From contig PSQN01000014.1 of NCBI GenBank assembly GCA_002989075.1, positions 434,001 to 498,000 on the forward strand: DNA of 64,000 bases. The letters are read 5' to 3'. The stretch is from Arthonia radiata (lineage: Eukaryota; Ascomycota; Arthoniomycetes; Arthoniales; Arthoniaceae). Below the pieces are notes generated by a model. The model had not been told where the DNA came from and did not search any database. It saw only the letters and a list, made by a program, of their open reading frames with translations. This document shows positions 62,367 to 64,000 of this stretch, in pieces (positions within the stretch are counted from its first letter, which is position 1; each line of letters begins with the position of its first letter). The translations under genes and the position numbers were made by a program.

Positions 62367-64000
62367 CGTATAGAGATAACCTTAGCAGAAAGTATTCAAA
62401 AAGCTTAAATTACAGTTTATATTGGAACTAGTATATATTCTGTTTAACTATAAAAATTCGATTACAATCGAAACCGATGCGTTAGATTACGCTATTAGAG
62501 CATACTTAAACTAACTTAAGGAAGAGAAGCTGTATTTAGTTGTATTCTACTTATAAACAATAATAAATCTAGAACTCTGGTACAATATTTACAATAAGAA
62601 GCTACTTATAATAGTCGAAGCGCTCAAATATTAGAAACTCTACTATACTATAGCTAAATACTAAATTTACGTTATTACAGACTATAAAAATCTTATATAC
62701 TTTATAAGTACAAAGGTTCTTAACAGACGATAAACGCAACAAGCAAAAGAGCTCGCAAACTTTGACTATTAGATTATCTATACTAAGAGATTAGAAAACG
62801 GACGAGTAGATGCACTCACTAGACGAGTAGACTACTTAGAAAACAAGAAACAGTTCTTATACGCTATATTTTAAGAGAACTAAGACAGTTTATTAGAGAA
62901 CAATAAATATACACTCGCAACAATGCTTACAGTCGAACGAAGGCTATTAAAGGAACAAATTCTTTAAGCTTATAAATCGGATCTATACGTTAAAATATAC
63001 AACAAGCATTATAAGGACAATTTTCTTGTCTACATAAAAGAAAAGGTCTACGTTTCTATAGCGCTACAGAAAGAACTTATTTACAAACATTATAAAGCAG
63101 GACACCAAGAAATAAGATCGACGATTAAAATGATATAATAGCGATATTTTATTTCTAAACTGCGAAACAAAATTGTAAGACTTATAGACGACTACAATAT
63201 TTATAAGAAAAGCAAATATAAACGTTATAAATCTTATAGATTACTATAATTACTAGAGGCTCTAGAGGCTTTATAGCATTTAATTACTATAGATTTTATT
63301 ATTAACTTATCTAAGTTAAAAGAACTAGAAAATACTACGGTATACAATACTATCTTTGTAATAGTAGATAGGCTTACGAAGTACGCGTACTTTATACCGG
63401 TAGTACAAATAAACACGGCAGAGAACCTTGCGTTTATTCTGTATCGAGTTATTATTACGGTACATAGCGTACCTAAAGAAATAATCTCCGACAGAAATAA
63501 ACTCTTTACATTAAAATTCTGAACTTTACTTATAAAGCTTATAAATATTAAGTATAAGCTATTAATATTGTTTTATTCTTAGATCAACGGACAAACTAAG
63601 CGGACAAACTAGATACTTAAACAGTTCTTACGCGTATACGTTAACTACAAGCAAAACAATTGGGTAACACTACTGCCGCTCGCGTAGTTCGTTTACAATA
63701 CAAACTATAGTTCTTTTACAGGCGAAATACTATATTATGCAAACTATAGACTCTATCCTACTCTTATACACAACTCGTTGGTCTTAGACCTTTTTTTGAA
63801 AAAAGCGAAGATCTCGAAAGATAAGCTAATAGCTTTGTACAAGCAATTAACACTTAAAATCACTTTCGCATTATTAAAGCAGAGTTAATAAGCCAACAAA
63901 CGTAGATTGTGTGGACCCAACTTTAAGGAGAGGGACAGCGTTTACCTTCGCCGCAAACATATTAAAACAAGAAGACCGAACATTACGTTCAAACTTAGAC

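Larger units (their letters stand above)
50472..64000 (+). mobile_element. E2: Ty3/gypsy LTR retrotransposon fossil, interrupted by E3 and cut by the right edge
   Basis: Plus orientation. It begins tgtaacggctatataac at 50472 as a 5' LTR (at least ~200 bp; its end is not clear because the second LTR is outside). Parts: gag about 50.9-52.0 kb with a zinc-knuckle region near 51.97-52.02 kb, protease near 52.95 kb, reverse transcriptase about 53.65-54.2 kb with the active-site box near 54.01 kb. E3 interrupts at 54354-62366. RNase H follows from about 62.4 kb and integrase about 62.95-63.75 kb. The coding part is broken by many tens of stops. It sits inside the copia fossil. Confidence 0.8.

Overview
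The window reads as a filamentous ascomycete chromosome, most probably a Dothideomycete. The grounds are short 46-170 nt GT-AG introns with CTRAC-like branch sites, a fungal-type FunK1 kinase, a fungal Pff1 protease, Sec39 and BAG proteins, and a sharp switch to an AT-rich block of repeats that differ only by transitions, as in repeat-induced point mutation (RIP). The species is not identified.

1-40.3 kb is gene-bearing. Housekeeping-type genes are a Bax-inhibitor-1 protein (1.4 kb), NAD(P)H-hydrate epimerase (11.5-12.5 kb), a POT peptide transporter (13-15 kb), a FAD monooxygenase (20.6-22.2 kb), a MAPEG protein (22.6-23.2 kb), a TPR-like protein (23.9-26.1 kb), vacuolar protease Pff1 (31.8-34.9 kb), a BAG co-chaperone (35.3-36.5 kb) and Sec39 (37.2-40.2 kb). 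The first kilobase is the 5' part of an unrecognised gene that runs off the left edge. Between them lie accessory stretches. At 2.8-10.9 kb is an array of small, charged, lysine-rich genes; several share a DPNKK-type motif and homologous upstream DNA, and a diverged segmental duplication is visible. Two small inverted-repeat (MITE-like) elements sit inside it. At 16-20.3 kb are a P-loop protein relic and a FunK1 kinase with a frame break. At 27.4-28.5 kb is a MetE-like pseudogene. At 29.6-31.3 kb is a tandem pair of genes that look like diverged gamma-glutamylcyclotransferase/AIG2 folds.

From about 40.32 kb to the end there is no host gene. After about 1 kb of extremely AT-rich DNA comes a nest of LTR-retrotransposon fossils. 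A minus-strand Ty1/copia-like element was entered by two Ty3/gypsy elements: E1 (42,674-49,825, LTRs 472 bp, target duplication TCCTA) and E2 (from 50,472, running off the right edge). E2 was in turn entered by E3 (54,354-62,366, LTRs 196 bp, target duplication CGTAT). All are heavily broken. E1 and E3 both carry open reading frames antisense to pol just inside the 3' LTR.

No operon logic applies. The most unusual items are the small-gene array, the AIG2-like pair and the antisense frames of the two fossils. All calls are from reading alone; no search was run.
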